Counted from the first letter of the stretch, positions 27,182 through 36,153 are shown. The stretch: DNA of 64,000 nucleotides from Manganitrophus sp963718695 (GCA_963718695.1 OY970371.1:434001-498000), one strand, 5' to 3'. Notes: generated from the sequence alone by a model not told the origin. Translations and numbers: made by a program.

Positions 27182-27593
27182 TGAAATCGTAAAGCTTCCC
27201 CACCCGCCGGCGGTCAAGGAACTCCGCTCGTTCGGCCTCCTCATGGGCTGTTTTATCGCCGGGCTCTTCGGCATGCTCTTTCCCTGGCTGTGGAATCTGA
27301 AATTCGTTCTTTGGCCTTGGGTGGTTGGAAGCGTCTTTGTCCTTTGGGCCTTGGCCCTGCCGGCGACCTTGGCGCCTGTTTTTCAGGGCTGGATGATTGT
27401 GGGGGGCATTCTCGGATGGATCAACACCCGCATTCTTCTTGGGCTGGTTTTTTATCTGCTCTTCTTTCCGCTCGGATTCGTCATGCGATTAGGGGGATGG
27501 GACCCGCTGCGGCGCGCCTGGAAGGAGGAGGTGAGCAGTTACCGGATCCAAAGTAAACGGTTGGATCGAAAACAGATGGAGAAACCGTTCTAA
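27150..27593 (+). CDS. SxtJ-family membrane protein
   Basis: A small integral membrane protein of 147 residues, with two or three hydrophobic helices (LLMGCFIAGLFGMLFPWLW, then WPWVVGSVFVLWALALP, then ILLGLVFYLLFFPLGFVMRLGGWDP). The end GGWDPLRRAW is typical of SxtJ proteins that accompany NodU-type carbamoyltransferases. ATG 27150 lies inside the end of the carbamoyltransferase gene (32-base overlap). The stop overlaps the next start (TAATG). The function is unknown; it may anchor the transferase at the membrane (inference from constant linkage). Confidence 0.8.
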   Translation: MAGKRRSSWIDEIVKLPHPPAVKELRSFGLLMGCFIAGLFGMLFPWLWNLKFVLWPWVVGSVFVLWALALPATLAPVFQGWMIVGGILGWINTRILLGLVFYLLFFPLGFVMRLGGWDPLRRAWKEEVSSYRIQSKRLDRKQMEKPF

Positions 27594-27745
27594 TGATCGA
27601 ATTTTTGAAAGACCTCTGGGGCTTCATGAAGGAGCGCAAAAAATTTTGGCTTGCGCCGATTATTCTGATTTTGGTGTTGTTGGGAACGCTGATCGTTTTT
27701 ACACAGAGCTCGGCAGTCGCTCCGTTTATCTATACGCTTTTTTGA
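27593..27745 (+). CDS. DUF5989-family single-pass membrane peptide
   Basis: Fifty residues, too short for common ORF cut-offs: MIEFLKDLWGFMKERKKFW followed by one hydrophobic helix (PIILILVLLGTLIVF) and the invariant-looking tail SSAVAPFIYTLF. This is the DUF5989 pattern, usually encoded between SxtJ and an SGNH protein. It starts at the A of the upstream stop (TAATG), so translation is coupled. The amphipathic N-terminus plus one helix suggests a small membrane adaptor. Biochemical function is unknown. Confidence 0.85.
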   Translation: MIEFLKDLWGFMKERKKFWLAPIILILVLLGTLIVFTQSSAVAPFIYTLF

Positions 27746-27851
27746 AGGCCGCCGCCGGAGCGCTCTTTCTTGGCTCTAGAGTAAAGCGCTGTTGGCGCTC
27801 TCATTCTCACCTTATAACGATCGAGCAACATCGGAACAGGATCAAGGCGTG

Positions 27852-27880
27852 TTTGGATCGTGACGGTTCAATGCTATAAT
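27852..27880 (+). promoter_or_regulatory. Extended -10 promoter before the SGNH-TPR gene
   Basis: A perfect extended -10 (TGCTATAAT) spans 27872-27880; the -35 region (TTTGGA at 27852) is weak, as tolerated for extended -10 promoters. Transcription should begin near 27887, only about seven bases before the ATG at 27894. Confidence 0.65.
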
Positions 27881-27893
27881 ATGCAACAGCACC

Positions 27894-30023
27894 ATGAATG
27901 AAGAAAATCGCACAGGAAAATCAACCGAAACGAAAGCCCCTCGGAACTTACCCGCCCGGCCCCGCCCGTTCTGGAAAAACATTTTATTCACGATCATCAT
28001 CGTCGCGGTTTTTTTCGTCCTCCTCGAACTGGCCTTGACGTTGGTCGGCGTCCGCCCTGTTCTTGTGACCGAAGATCCCTTTGTCGGATTTGCCGAGAAT
28101 ATTCCGCTGTTCGTCGAAGCGCGTCAACCGGACGGATCGGTTCTGCTCAAAGTCGCCGAGAACAAGTGGAGATTGTTTAATCGGGATCAATCGTTTCCCA
28201 AGGAGAAGTCGGCGAACAGCTATCGCATCTTCTGCATGGGGGGGTCGACGACATTTGGTCATATCTATTATGATCGGGTCTCGTTTTGCGGATGGCTGCG
28301 GGCCTTTCTGCGCGCCGCCGACCCGTCGCGCAATTGGGAGGTGATCAACGCGGGGGGGATCAGCTACGCCAGCTACCGCGTGGCCCACCTCATGAATGAG
28401 CTGAAGCAATATCAACCCGATCTCTTTGTGATCTACTCCGGACAAAATGAATTCCTTGAACAACGCTCCTATGGGGGGATGATGAACATCCCCCCCGAGG
28501 CGCTTCGGGCGGGCGCGGTGCTCAGCCGGACCCGAACCTGGGCCGCGATGGAAAAAATGATCAATGCCGTCCGGCCCGACTCGCCGGAAAAAGCAAAAAA
28601 GCGCTATCAAATGAGCGGCGAGGTGAATGAAATCCTCGATCATACGCTCGGCCCGACGACCTATCACCGGGATGATCCTCTTAAGGAACAGATTATCATG
28701 CACTATCGCCTCAATCTGGTCCGGATGATCGAGATTGCGCGCAGCAGCGACGCGGAGGTTATTTTCGTCCAACCGGCGGTCAATCTCAAAGACATGTCCC
28801 CTTTCAAGAGCGAGCACAAGGAGGGATTCGGCGAGCAAGCGCTCAAGGAGTGGAACGATCTCTACCGGCGCGCCGGGGAACTTCAGAAGCAGGGTCAATT
28901 GAGCGAGGCGTTGGAGAAATATCGTCAAGCCCTTCAGCTCGACGATCGCTACGCCGAGCTGCATTATCGGATGGGGCAAGTTTTCTTTGAGATGAAAAAA
29001 TACGAGGAGGCGGAAAAGGCCTTCTGGCGCGCCGTCGATGAGGACATCGCTCCCCTGCGCATGCTCAGTCCCATGCAACGGATTGTAGAAGAGGTGACTT
29101 CAAGGCACGACGTGCCGCTGATCGATTTTCCGGGTGTGCTTCGGAAGGCTTATTCTACCCAATATGACCACGCCGTCTTCGGCAAGGAATATTTTGACGA
29201 CCATGTCCATACGAAGATCGAAGGCTATCGCCTCTTAGGGTTGGCATTGCTCGATCAGATGATTAAACAGAGGATCGTCGCTCCCGATACTTCGTGGGGA
29301 GACGCCGCGATGGAAGCCGCGAAAAAAGAGGTGATGTCGGGCCTCGGTCCTCACGCGCAGGGCCTGGCGCTGAAGAATCTGGGAAAGACGCTCGATTGGG
29401 CCGGAAAGTTTGACGAGGCCTACCAGGCATTCTTACAGTCATTGGAAGTGCTCGGCCCCGATCCGGAGGTATATTTTCGGCTGGGAACCGCTTCGATCGG
29501 TCGGGGAGCGTTCGATGAGGCGATCTTTTACCTACTTCAGACGGTGGCCCTCGAACCGGACAGGGCCGATATCCATCAAAAATTGGCGAGGCTGTTTGTT
29601 CAACAAGGAAGAATCGAGGAAGCGATCGAACACTATCGAGAGGAACTTCGATATTATCCGAACAATTATATCGCGCATGCCGATCTGGCGGTCATGCTCG
29701 CAAAGAAGGGAGAGAACGAGACGGCGCGGCAGCATTTTGAGGCGGCACTGAAACTGGCGCCCGATCTCGAATATGCCCATTTAAATCTGGCCATCCTCCT
29801 GGCCAGGGAACGGCGGTATGAGGAAGCCTTGGTCCACAACCGAGCGGTGCTTCGCGTGAACCCGAACCAGCCTCTGGCGCATCTCTATGCCGGCGTGATT
29901 CTGAAAAACCAGGGGAAGACCGAAGAGGCGATTCATCACCTCTCCGAAGCGGTCCGGTTGAAGCCGGACGATCCGGTGGCCAAGAAAAACCTGCAAGAGG
30001 CGCTGGCGGATCGCAAACAATAA
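27894..30023 (+). CDS. Membrane-anchored SGNH hydrolase-like protein with TPR repeats
   Basis: The 709-residue protein has an N-terminal cytoplasmic tail and one membrane helix (about 27-50, NILFTIIIVAVFFVLLELAL). An SGNH/GDSL-type domain follows, with the nucleophile block GGSTTFG near residue 117, NAGGISYASYRV, the YSGQNEF block and DDHVHTKIEGY near residue 435 (catalytic Asp-His). A TPR pair is inserted at about 320-390. Six or more further TPRs fill residues 480-709. It lies 148 bp after the DUF5989 gene and has its own promoter. It may deacylate or transfer acyl groups on the product carbamoylated by the cassette, but no substrate evidence exists. There is no Shine-Dalgarno sequence, and a near-leaderless transcript is likely. 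Confidence 0.85.
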   Translation: MNEENRTGKSTETKAPRNLPARPRPFWKNILFTIIIVAVFFVLLELALTLVGVRPVLVTEDPFVGFAENIPLFVEARQPDGSVLLKVAENKWRLFNRDQSFPKEKSANSYRIFCMGGSTTFGHIYYDRVSFCGWLRAFLRAADPSRNWEVINAGGISYASYRVAHLMNELKQYQPDLFVIYSGQNEFLEQRSYGGMMNIPPEALRAGAVLSRTRTWAAMEKMINAVRPDSPEKAKKRYQMSGEVNEILDHTLGPTTYHRDDPLKEQIIMHYRLNLVRMIEIARSSDAEVIFVQPAVNLKDMSPFKSEHKEGFGEQALKEWNDLYRRAGELQKQGQLSEALEKYRQALQLDDRYAELHYRMGQVFFEMKKYEEAEKAFWRAVDEDIAPLRMLSPMQRIVEEVTSRHDVPLIDFPGVLRKAYSTQYDHAVFGKEYFDDHVHTKIEGYRLLGLALLDQMIKQRIVAPDTSWGDAAMEAAKKEVMSGLGPHAQGLALKNLGKTLDWAGKFDEAYQAFLQSLEVLGPDPEVYFRLGTASIGRGAFDEAIFYLLQTVALEPDRADIHQKLARLFVQQGRIEEAIEHYREELRYYPNNYIAHADLAVMLAKKGENETARQHFEAALKLAPDLEYAHLNLAILLARERRYEEALVHNRAVLRVNPNQPLAHLYAGVILKNQGKTEEAIHHLSEAVRLKPDDPVAKKNLQEALADRKQ

Positions 30024-30378
30024 CCGCCCGAACCGTCCGGCGGCGGCCGTTCGTGATTCCTCGGTGATGGCGGATTGGAAGAAGCTGATTTGACACTCTC
30101 ATCGAATAAGCTAAACTTTTATCTACAATCGCTACAAATGATGATACAGAGTGAAGCGCCCCGCAGCCCGCTGCGAGGAAGGTACCGGTATCCTTCAAGC
30201 ACGAAAGTGTCTCTGCTCACATCGTGAGCGAAAGCGAGCCATGCAATGCGCGTGCGTGTTCAAATACATTGCTGATGCGGTATCCCTTTGTGAAGCCGGA
30301 GAAAATCGCATTGTCTCAAATATGTCCAGGATGGGTGGAATCGGTATCAATAAGGTAGGCTTTACAAGGAGGAAATGA
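30024..30378. other. Non-coding gap before the zinc-ribbon gene
   Basis: About 355 bp. It holds the AAGGAGG ribosome binding site (30366-30372) of the next gene and an open frame without recognisable features. No terminator hairpin is obvious. Confidence 0.45.
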
Positions 30379-31458
30379 GTGGGCGTTGAGAAAAAAAACA
30401 GGAGCGAAATCCTTTACCGGATGGCCGCCGATCTCTTTGTGAAATCGAAGAGAGGCGAAGAGGTGTTATCCAGAATCGATCGTCTCCGCGATGGAATAAA
30501 AAAAGTAATCGAAAGTGAGAATACCATATTCGGAAAATTCCGTGAACTCATGGAATCGTTTGAGGGAATCATTCCGGAGGAGAAACAGCGTTATAATGCC
30601 GCCCTCAAAGCGTTGTCGACGACTTCGAAGCTAAGCCGGCAAGAGATCGTGAAGGCCGTCAACAGTCAGCTTGAGGAGCTTAAAACCCTCGAGAAGGGCA
30701 TCATGCCCGCGCTTGCCAGCTGGCGCGACGAGTTTAAAGAAATGAAAACCAAATCGTTGGAGATAAGAGACGAGATATCGAAGCTGCGCGAAAAAATAGG
30801 GCGGCTTGAGAGTGAAGAAAAAGGGATCATCAATGATATGGTGGCGCGGGAAAAGGAAATGGAGCCCGTCGAGGAGGCAGTGGAGGAACTCTTTACGGCG
30901 ATGGGGGCGGAGATAACCGGTATCAAAAACAAGATTGAGGAATTTACTTCTGAAGGCGCGGCCTCTCAGCCAATCCCGCCCAGGGTTTCTATTAAAAGTA
31001 ATATTCCCGGCGAGGAAAAGAGAGGCGGCGAGCAGAAGGGCGAAATCCGTGCGTCTTCCGCGCCGCAGGATACGGAATTTGAGAAAAAATGCCCTATGTG
31101 CGGCGGTCGAATGAGCTTCCTCACGAGGGATGAAATGTGGCTGTGTTATACCTGTGCATACGAAGAATCAGAAAAAGATGAAGTCGGGGGTAAAAACGAA
31201 GAACCAAGTGACCATCCGGACGCGCCTAAATCCATTTCGGCGTCGAAGCCGGTTCTCGATTCATCCCCGCCCCTTGCCGCCCCTTCGGCGCCCCTATCTT
31301 CCAACGAAATCCAGAAATCAAAAAAGGGATCATCACCGTCCCATATCGAGCCATCGGGTAGAAAAAAGACGTGCCCGGCCTGCCGTGATAAAATGGATTG
31401 GTACCAGACGGAGAAGGCCTGGCGGTGCTCCTTCTGCGGGTACTCGAGGAGCCTTTAA
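30379..31458 (+). CDS. Coiled-coil protein with two zinc ribbons
   Basis: I do not recognise a named family. GTG 30379 follows a perfect AAGGAGG by six bases. The 359-residue protein is soluble. Residues 1-195 are almost continuous helix with coiled-coil heptads rich in Glu, Lys and Arg. A low-complexity linker follows, then a first ribbon (CPMCGG near 237, CYTCAY near 254), a second Pro/Ser-rich linker, and a second ribbon (CPACRD near 332, CSFCGY near 350) at the extreme C-terminus. Both ribbons keep four cysteines and a similar W..C spacing, so they are internal duplicates. No signal peptide is present. A role in nucleic-acid or protein binding is possible, but no partner is adjacent. Confidence 0.75.
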   Translation: MGVEKKNRSEILYRMAADLFVKSKRGEEVLSRIDRLRDGIKKVIESENTIFGKFRELMESFEGIIPEEKQRYNAALKALSTTSKLSRQEIVKAVNSQLEELKTLEKGIMPALASWRDEFKEMKTKSLEIRDEISKLREKIGRLESEEKGIINDMVAREKEMEPVEEAVEELFTAMGAEITGIKNKIEEFTSEGAASQPIPPRVSIKSNIPGEEKRGGEQKGEIRASSAPQDTEFEKKCPMCGGRMSFLTRDEMWLCYTCAYEESEKDEVGGKNEEPSDHPDAPKSISASKPVLDSSPPLAAPSAPLSSNEIQKSKKGSSPSHIEPSGRKKTCPACRDKMDWYQTEKAWRCSFCGYSRSL

Positions 31459-31776
31459 ATAAGCAAATGACAGGGTCGTTCAAGAGTTGCTAGGATACCC
31501 TACTTCATTATTTAAAAAGCCACTGCGATAGAAAAGCCGGGTGGTGACGAAACTCGATTGTTAAAACGTAATAGCACGAACGACCGTTCCGCTTTCCATC
31601 CTCGGCCGCTCCGGCCTGCTCCTCCACGATTACAACCCGACGACCGATCAGAACGGTGCCGATCTGACACTCCAGGTCGCCGCTCTCTATGAATCTTTCC
31701 TCCAACACCGATGGATTCACTCATCCATGCTGCGGGCGATCTTTGCTGAAGCGGTTCCAGAACCAGTTGTCGAGCA

Positions 31777-32229
31777 TCACTTTTCGTGCCGCAAGGAGTC
31801 GTTCGAAAAATTCGGGTTGGGTCGCCTCAGATAATTCATGTCGGCGATCGATTCCACTTTTTGGAGTGTGACCTCGCCGTTTTCCTCCAGAGCATAACGG
31901 ACTTTGATCCGCGGCCAGGTCACCTCGCGCAAAATCCGCACATCCGAAAACCCGCCTCGGTGAAACGGCTCATAGCGGCCGGCGAGGTCGATATCAAGGA
32001 TTTCGATTTGTAGGCTCTGGTTCGGTTTGAGATAACGCTCTCCCAGCGATTCCAGGTACTCTTTAAGCTCTTGAATGAGCTGCTCCGAGACCCGGTCGCC
32101 CAGGTAGCGTCCCGCATCGGTGTAGCGTTCCGGATTCTTAAAAGAAATGTCGATGGCCGCCTGAGCGGTCGAAGCCCAGAATGCCGTGATCACGGAGAAC
32201 AACAGAAACGGTTTGATGATCTCTTGCAT
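31777..32229 (-). CDS. DUF3016-family periplasmic protein, C-terminus cut by a frameshift
   Basis: A signal peptide (PFLLFSVITAFWASTAQA) precedes about 125 residues. Family features include FKNPERYTDAG, LEIxDIDLAGR-like IEILDIDLAGRYEP, WPRIKVRYALEENGEV and ADMNYLRRPNPN. I start at ATG 32229 because GGGAGGAAG precedes it; the reading to 32247 adds six residues without support. The frame ends at EK-stop (31777). One extra base in the A4 run at 31781-31784 would continue it as VMLDNWFWNRFSKDRP and stop at 31721. Relatives end in such a WF-containing tail, so about 19 residues are missing. The function of DUF3016 is unknown. Confidence 0.75.
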   Translation of the reverse strand: MQEIIKPFLLFSVITAFWASTAQAAIDISFKNPERYTDAGRYLGDRVSEQLIQELKEYLESLGERYLKPNQSLQIEILDIDLAGRYEPFHRGGFSDVRILREVTWPRIKVRYALEENGEVTLQKVESIADMNYLRRPNPNFSNDSLRHEK

Positions 32230-32759
32230 TGCTTCCTCCCTACTCAACGGAGTTTGTAATAAATTTCATTATACTCCGATTTTTCGGATGAATAAATTTC
32301 ATGTGCCCGCTTGTAGAGCGGCTGAATTGACCCGGCTTGAGCCGGTTGAGGAAAGAGGGCCCTTTTCATCGCCGAGGGGAGGGTCAGGCAGCCTCAACCC
32401 TTGTTCTGCTTGGGTTGAAGCTGCCATCGTCGTGAAGTCAGGATTGGCGGAGGGAACAAGATCAAGTTCGGATTAAAATGCAGGCCCATCAGAAGGCGAA
32501 TACTAATTATCTCGGAGAGGGGACTCGCAAATAATGCGTATTCCCAATATCTCGGACAAAATGCCCACGAGAAAGCCCGACTGCTGAAAATTCTACTTTC
32601 GAACTGCACGTTGAAGGACGGAACTTGTCCTACCCTATAGAAAACCGTTTGACTTGATTGCTGAAAGTGTGAAAACCAAAGAATGGCTGGCCTTCGTGGA
32701 CGATGTTAGAAATTTTTTCCTTGGAAATGAGGATCAATTAAAAATGGGTTTCTTGAATT
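32230..32759. other. Non-coding gap with a long imperfect hairpin
   Basis: About 530 bp without a supported gene. It includes the inverted repeat at 32387-32425 described separately; otherwise nothing recognisable. Confidence 0.45.
32387..32425. other. Imperfect hairpin
   Basis: GGCAGCCTCAACCC and GGGTTGAAGCTGCC form a 14-bp stem with one mismatch and an 11-base loop. No T tract follows on either strand, so it is not a standard terminator. Its role is unknown. Confidence 0.35.
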
Positions 32760-33326
32760 TTAAGAGTTTGTAAGAACAAGTGAATGGACATACTTCAGAT
32801 AACGCTTCATCAGCGTCTCCAAACGATCCCGATTCTTCGGATCGACAAATGCGCCTGAACCATCAAACGCATGACGGGCGCCCGGCAGGCCGAACATCTC
32901 CGGATAAACATAGGCCCCCATCGCTTCCAGCGGCACACGCGTATGCCAGAGCCCGCGAACGGCCCCGAGACGTCCGGGAGAGGCCCCCATCAGCAGAATC
33001 GGTTTTTTCTCAAACGGGTCGGAATCATCTCGGGAGGCCCAGTCGATCGCATTTTTGAGCGTGCCGGGGATCCCCCCATTGTATTCCGGGGTGGAGATTA
33101 TCAAGCCGTCGGCTGCTTGGATCCGCCGGATGAATTCCTGGCCCCCGGGCGGGATCCCTGCGCTTTCCTCCAGGTCTCCATCATAGATCGGCATCTCGAA
33201 CTCGCGGTAGTCGGCATGATCCAGGGCCACCTCCGCCGATCCTTTCAGAATGTCCGCCGCCTGTTGAATCAGCCTGCGATTGTACGATCCCTTCCTCAGA
33301 GAGGCTGCAAATGCCAGAATTTTCAC
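32760..33326 (-). CDS. NADPH-dependent FMN reductase family protein
   Basis: A flavodoxin-fold oxidoreductase of 188 residues that uses NADPH to reduce FMN, quinones or azo compounds. The FMN phosphate loop AASLRKGSYNRRL lies at the N-terminus, the conserved TPEYNGGIPGTLKNAIDWASR loop near residues 80-100, and GASPGRLGAVRG near 115. It is the last gene of the pentose phosphate cluster, 17 bp after rpiB and probably co-transcribed. It would consume NADPH made by Zwf and Gnd. The physiological acceptor is unknown; relatives include quinone and chromate reductases. Confidence 0.9.
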   Translation of the reverse strand: MKILAFAASLRKGSYNRRLIQQAADILKGSAEVALDHADYREFEMPIYDGDLEESAGIPPGGQEFIRRIQAADGLIISTPEYNGGIPGTLKNAIDWASRDDSDPFEKKPILLMGASPGRLGAVRGLWHTRVPLEAMGAYVYPEMFGLPGARHAFDGSGAFVDPKNRDRLETLMKRYLKYVHSLVLTNS

Positions 33327-33342
33327 GAACCGCTCCCTTGCG

Positions 33343-33819
33343 TCATTCCTTCCTCTTCGGACGGTGTGTGAGATATTTCTTCTCGATTCGGGTAATCTGA
33401 TTGACCCGGCGACGGTGCCGGCCCCCTTGAAATTTCCCGTCCAGCCAGGCTTTCAGGATTTTGGGAATCCGCTTCGGGTCATATTCCCAGCCGCCCAATA
33501 CAAGAAGGTTCGCGTCATTGTGTTCGCGGCTGAGCCGCGCTTCCTCTACATTGCCGACCAGGGCCGCCCGGATTCCGGGAATCTTGTTGGCGGCGATCGA
33601 CGCTCCGATTCCGGTCCCGCAGGTCAGGATCCCCCGGCCGCCCCTTGTTTTAAGCACCTTCAGCGCCACCTTCTCGGCAAACAGAGGATAGTCATCGACG
33701 GGGTTCTCTTCATCGGCGCCGACATCCTCGACCCGATAGCCCCATTTCTCCAGGAGGCTTTTCAGAAAGACCTTCGCCTTGAATCCGGCATGATCGCCTC
33801 CCACCACGACCGTCTTCAT
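33343..33819 (-). CDS. rpiB: Ribose 5-phosphate isomerase B
   Basis: Interconverts ribose 5-phosphate and ribulose 5-phosphate. RpiB hallmarks are GGDHAGFKAK at the N-terminus, the active-site Cys in LTCGTGIGASIAANK, and ARLSREHNDANLLVLGG. The length of 158 residues is slightly above the usual 145-150 because of a basic tail (THRPKRKE). It overlaps the end of the 6-phosphogluconolactonase gene by four bases (ATGA). Its place between pgl and the flavin reductase completes the oxidative plus non-oxidative set. Confidence 0.95.
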   Translation of the reverse strand: MKTVVVGGDHAGFKAKVFLKSLLEKWGYRVEDVGADEENPVDDYPLFAEKVALKVLKTRGGRGILTCGTGIGASIAANKIPGIRAALVGNVEEARLSREHNDANLLVLGGWEYDPKRIPKILKAWLDGKFQGGRHRRRVNQITRIEKKYLTHRPKRKE

Positions 33820-34613
33820 CGGAGCCCTTCCGTTTTCGGGCCGATCAGATCCGCCGCCGCCCGGTCTAAGAAAAAGATCGGCCTTCCCTCACGGGGCCGA
33901 ACCAACCGGGCGGGGAGCGGGGCCAACGGAGGAGGGTCCGACAGAATTTCCCTGATGACCGGCGCCTTCTCTTTGCCGGCGGCCAGGAAGAAGAGCTGCC
34001 GTGCATGATTGAACACCGGAAGGGTCAGGGTCAAACGGGCGGCATTGAGCTTCTCGATATGAGGCGCGGCGACCCACCGGACCTTCTCTTCCAGAACCGG
34101 CGACCCGGGAAATAACGAAGCGGTATGTCCATCCAATCCGATGCCGAGCAGGACGAGGTCGAACGACGGCCATCCGTCATCGGTGGGCTCAAAGAAGCGG
34201 CGAAGCGCTTTTTCATATGCCTCCGCCGCCGCGTCAAGGTTGCGCCGCTCGCCCGGCATCCGATGCACATTTTCGGGCGGGATCGGGACCTGAGAGATCA
34301 ACGCCTCATCGGCCATCCGGTAATTTGAATCGGGATGATCGGGGGAAACCGCCCGCTCGTCCCCCCAAAAAAGATGGATGTCTCGCCATTGGATTTTCCC
34401 GGCAAAGGCCGGTCCGGCCAGGTTCCGGTAGAGGGCCCGGGGGGTGGATCCTCCCGCCAGCGCCACCGAGAAGCGGCCCCGCAGAGAAACGGCTTCCTCG
34501 GCAAGCTTGGCGACGGCGACGGCGGCCTGTTCTCCCAGGGCATGCAAGTCGCGGCAGACGACGATCTCTTTAGGGGGATCTCCAGTGGCGCCCATCGCGT
34601 TCGATAAGCTCAT
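33816..34613 (-). CDS. pgl: 6-phosphogluconolactonase
   Basis: Hydrolyses 6-phosphogluconolactone after the Zwf step. The 265-residue protein has the DevB/SOL features ALAGGSTPRALYR, the WGDERAVSPDHPDSNY block and LVLLGIGLDGHTASLFPG. I choose ATG 34613, which follows AAGGAGG by three bases and overlaps the 3' end of zwf by 44 bases. ATG 34595 is the alternative with better spacing. Upstream in-frame codons lie deep in zwf and are not plausible. Confidence 0.93.
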   Translation of the reverse strand: MSLSNAMGATGDPPKEIVVCRDLHALGEQAAVAVAKLAEEAVSLRGRFSVALAGGSTPRALYRNLAGPAFAGKIQWRDIHLFWGDERAVSPDHPDSNYRMADEALISQVPIPPENVHRMPGERRNLDAAAEAYEKALRRFFEPTDDGWPSFDLVLLGIGLDGHTASLFPGSPVLEEKVRWVAAPHIEKLNAARLTLTLPVFNHARQLFFLAAGKEKAPVIREILSDPPPLAPLPARLVRPREGRPIFFLDRAAADLIGPKTEGLR

Positions 34614-36153
34614 CGGCCTCCTTCGGTCCCCAGCTTCCTGCCTCGTAACTTGGAACCGCTTCGGCGGCGCGCTCTTTCCATCGCTCCAGGACCGGCGTGA
34701 GGATCGACCAGGACCAGTCGATCCAATCCTCGCGCGAAAAAAGCATCGGGTCTCCCGCCAGACAGTCCAGCAACAACCGCTCATAGGCATCCGGAGAGGC
34801 GACCTGAAAGCCGCCGTGATAGTTAAAATCCATGGTGACCGATCCCATCGAGAGCTTCGTTCCCGGGTGTTTTGCCTGAAAGGTCAGGGAGATCCCTTCG
34901 CTCGGCTGCACGCTCAGGACGAGGGTGTTCGGTTGGATCTTCTCCGAAAGAAGCGGTTTGAAGAGAAGGTGAGGAACCTGTTTGAATTGGACGGCGATCT
35001 CAGTCGCCTTTTGGGCGAGCCGTTTTCCCGAGCGGAGATAGAAAGGGACCCCCTGCCATCGCCAGTTGTCGACATACAGCTTCAGCGCCGCAAAAGTCTC
35101 GATCGTCGATTGAGGCGCCACCCCCGGCTCGTTCCGGTACCCGGCGACCGGCCGGCCTTCGACCCGTCCGGCGCCATACTGCCCCCGGACGGCAAACTGG
35201 TCGACCTCCGCCTGAGAGATGGAACGGATCGAGCGCAAAACCTTCGTCTTCTCGTCCCGGATCGGCTCGGCCTCAAAAGTCGCGGGCGGCTCCATGGCGA
35301 CGACACAGAGGAGTTGAAGAAGATGGTTCTGGAACATATCCCGAAGGGCGCCGGCGCTTTCATAATAGCCGGCGCGGCGTTCCACTCCGAGATGCTCCGC
35401 GGCGGTAATCTGCACGTGGTCGATGTACCGCCGATTCCAGATCGGCTCAAAGATCGCATTGGCAAAGCGAAAGAAGAGGATATTTTGAACCGCCTCTTTT
35501 CCCAGAAAGTGATCGATCCGGTAGACCTGCTCCTCTCGAAAAATCGCCCGGACCTGCTGATTGAGGGCCTGGGCCGAAGGAAGGTCGGCGCCGAACGGCT
35601 TCTCGACGATGATCCGGGTCCATCCGCTCCCGGAGGCCGATCGGTTGAGCCCTGCCGCGCCGAGCTGGCCGATAATATCGGAGTAAAGCACCGGCGGGGT
35701 GGCCAGGTAGAAGAGATGGTTTTCCCCGGTTCCATTGCGCTGATCCAGTTGGATGAGCCGCTCTTTCAAAGACGCGTAGTACTTCGGATCGCGCGAGTTG
35801 CCGACCAGATAGTGAAACCGGTTGATGAAGACATCCCGGGAATCGGGGTCGGGCGGCCGGCCGCCGGAAATGCCGTCGAGAGAGGCCGCGACGGTTTTAC
35901 GAAACGCCTCATCGTCCATGTTGGTTCTTCCCATGCCGACCACATACCATTGATCGGGAAGAAGCTCCGCCTGCGCCAGGCGGAAGAGGGCCGGGATCAG
36001 CTTGCGATGGGTCAAATCGCCGGAGGCGCCGAAGATGATGATGCCGCATGGTTCCGGAACCGACTCTGCACAGTCGCTCTGATGGGTCACCCCACCCGAG
36101 ACCATCATCGGCGGGAGCGGCTCATTTTTTCGATCGGGTTGCATGGCCTCCAA
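34570..36153 (-). CDS. zwf: Glucose-6-phosphate 1-dehydrogenase
   Basis: Catalyses the first oxidative step of the pentose phosphate pathway. The 527-residue protein carries the nucleotide-binding GASGDLTHRKLIPALF motif, the substrate motif RIDHFLGKEAVQN (RIDHYLGKE consensus, with Phe for Tyr) and LRSGKRLAQK. An N-terminal extension of about 35 residues precedes the Rossmann fold, as in several non-enteric bacteria. The start overlaps the end of gnd by 32 bases, so zwf and gnd are translated as a tight pair. Confidence 0.96.
   Translation of the reverse strand: MEAMQPDRKNEPLPPMMVSGGVTHQSDCAESVPEPCGIIIFGASGDLTHRKLIPALFRLAQAELLPDQWYVVGMGRTNMDDEAFRKTVAASLDGISGGRPPDPDSRDVFINRFHYLVGNSRDPKYYASLKERLIQLDQRNGTGENHLFYLATPPVLYSDIIGQLGAAGLNRSASGSGWTRIIVEKPFGADLPSAQALNQQVRAIFREEQVYRIDHFLGKEAVQNILFFRFANAIFEPIWNRRYIDHVQITAAEHLGVERRAGYYESAGALRDMFQNHLLQLLCVVAMEPPATFEAEPIRDEKTKVLRSIRSISQAEVDQFAVRGQYGAGRVEGRPVAGYRNEPGVAPQSTIETFAALKLYVDNWRWQGVPFYLRSGKRLAQKATEIAVQFKQVPHLLFKPLLSEKIQPNTLVLSVQPSEGISLTFQAKHPGTKLSMGSVTMDFNYHGGFQVASPDAYERLLLDCLAGDPMLFSREDWIDWSWSILTPVLERWKERAAEAVPSYEAGSWGPKEADELIERDGRHWRSP

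Noticed and set aside
27774..27796. Small inverted repeat AGCGC/GCGCT after DUF5989
   Set aside because: Five-base stem and no T tract; too weak to call a terminator.
31508..31724. Two overlapping 70-codon minus-strand frames after the zinc-ribbon gene
   Set aside because: They use the same DNA in two frames and neither shows a family pattern or a convincing start.
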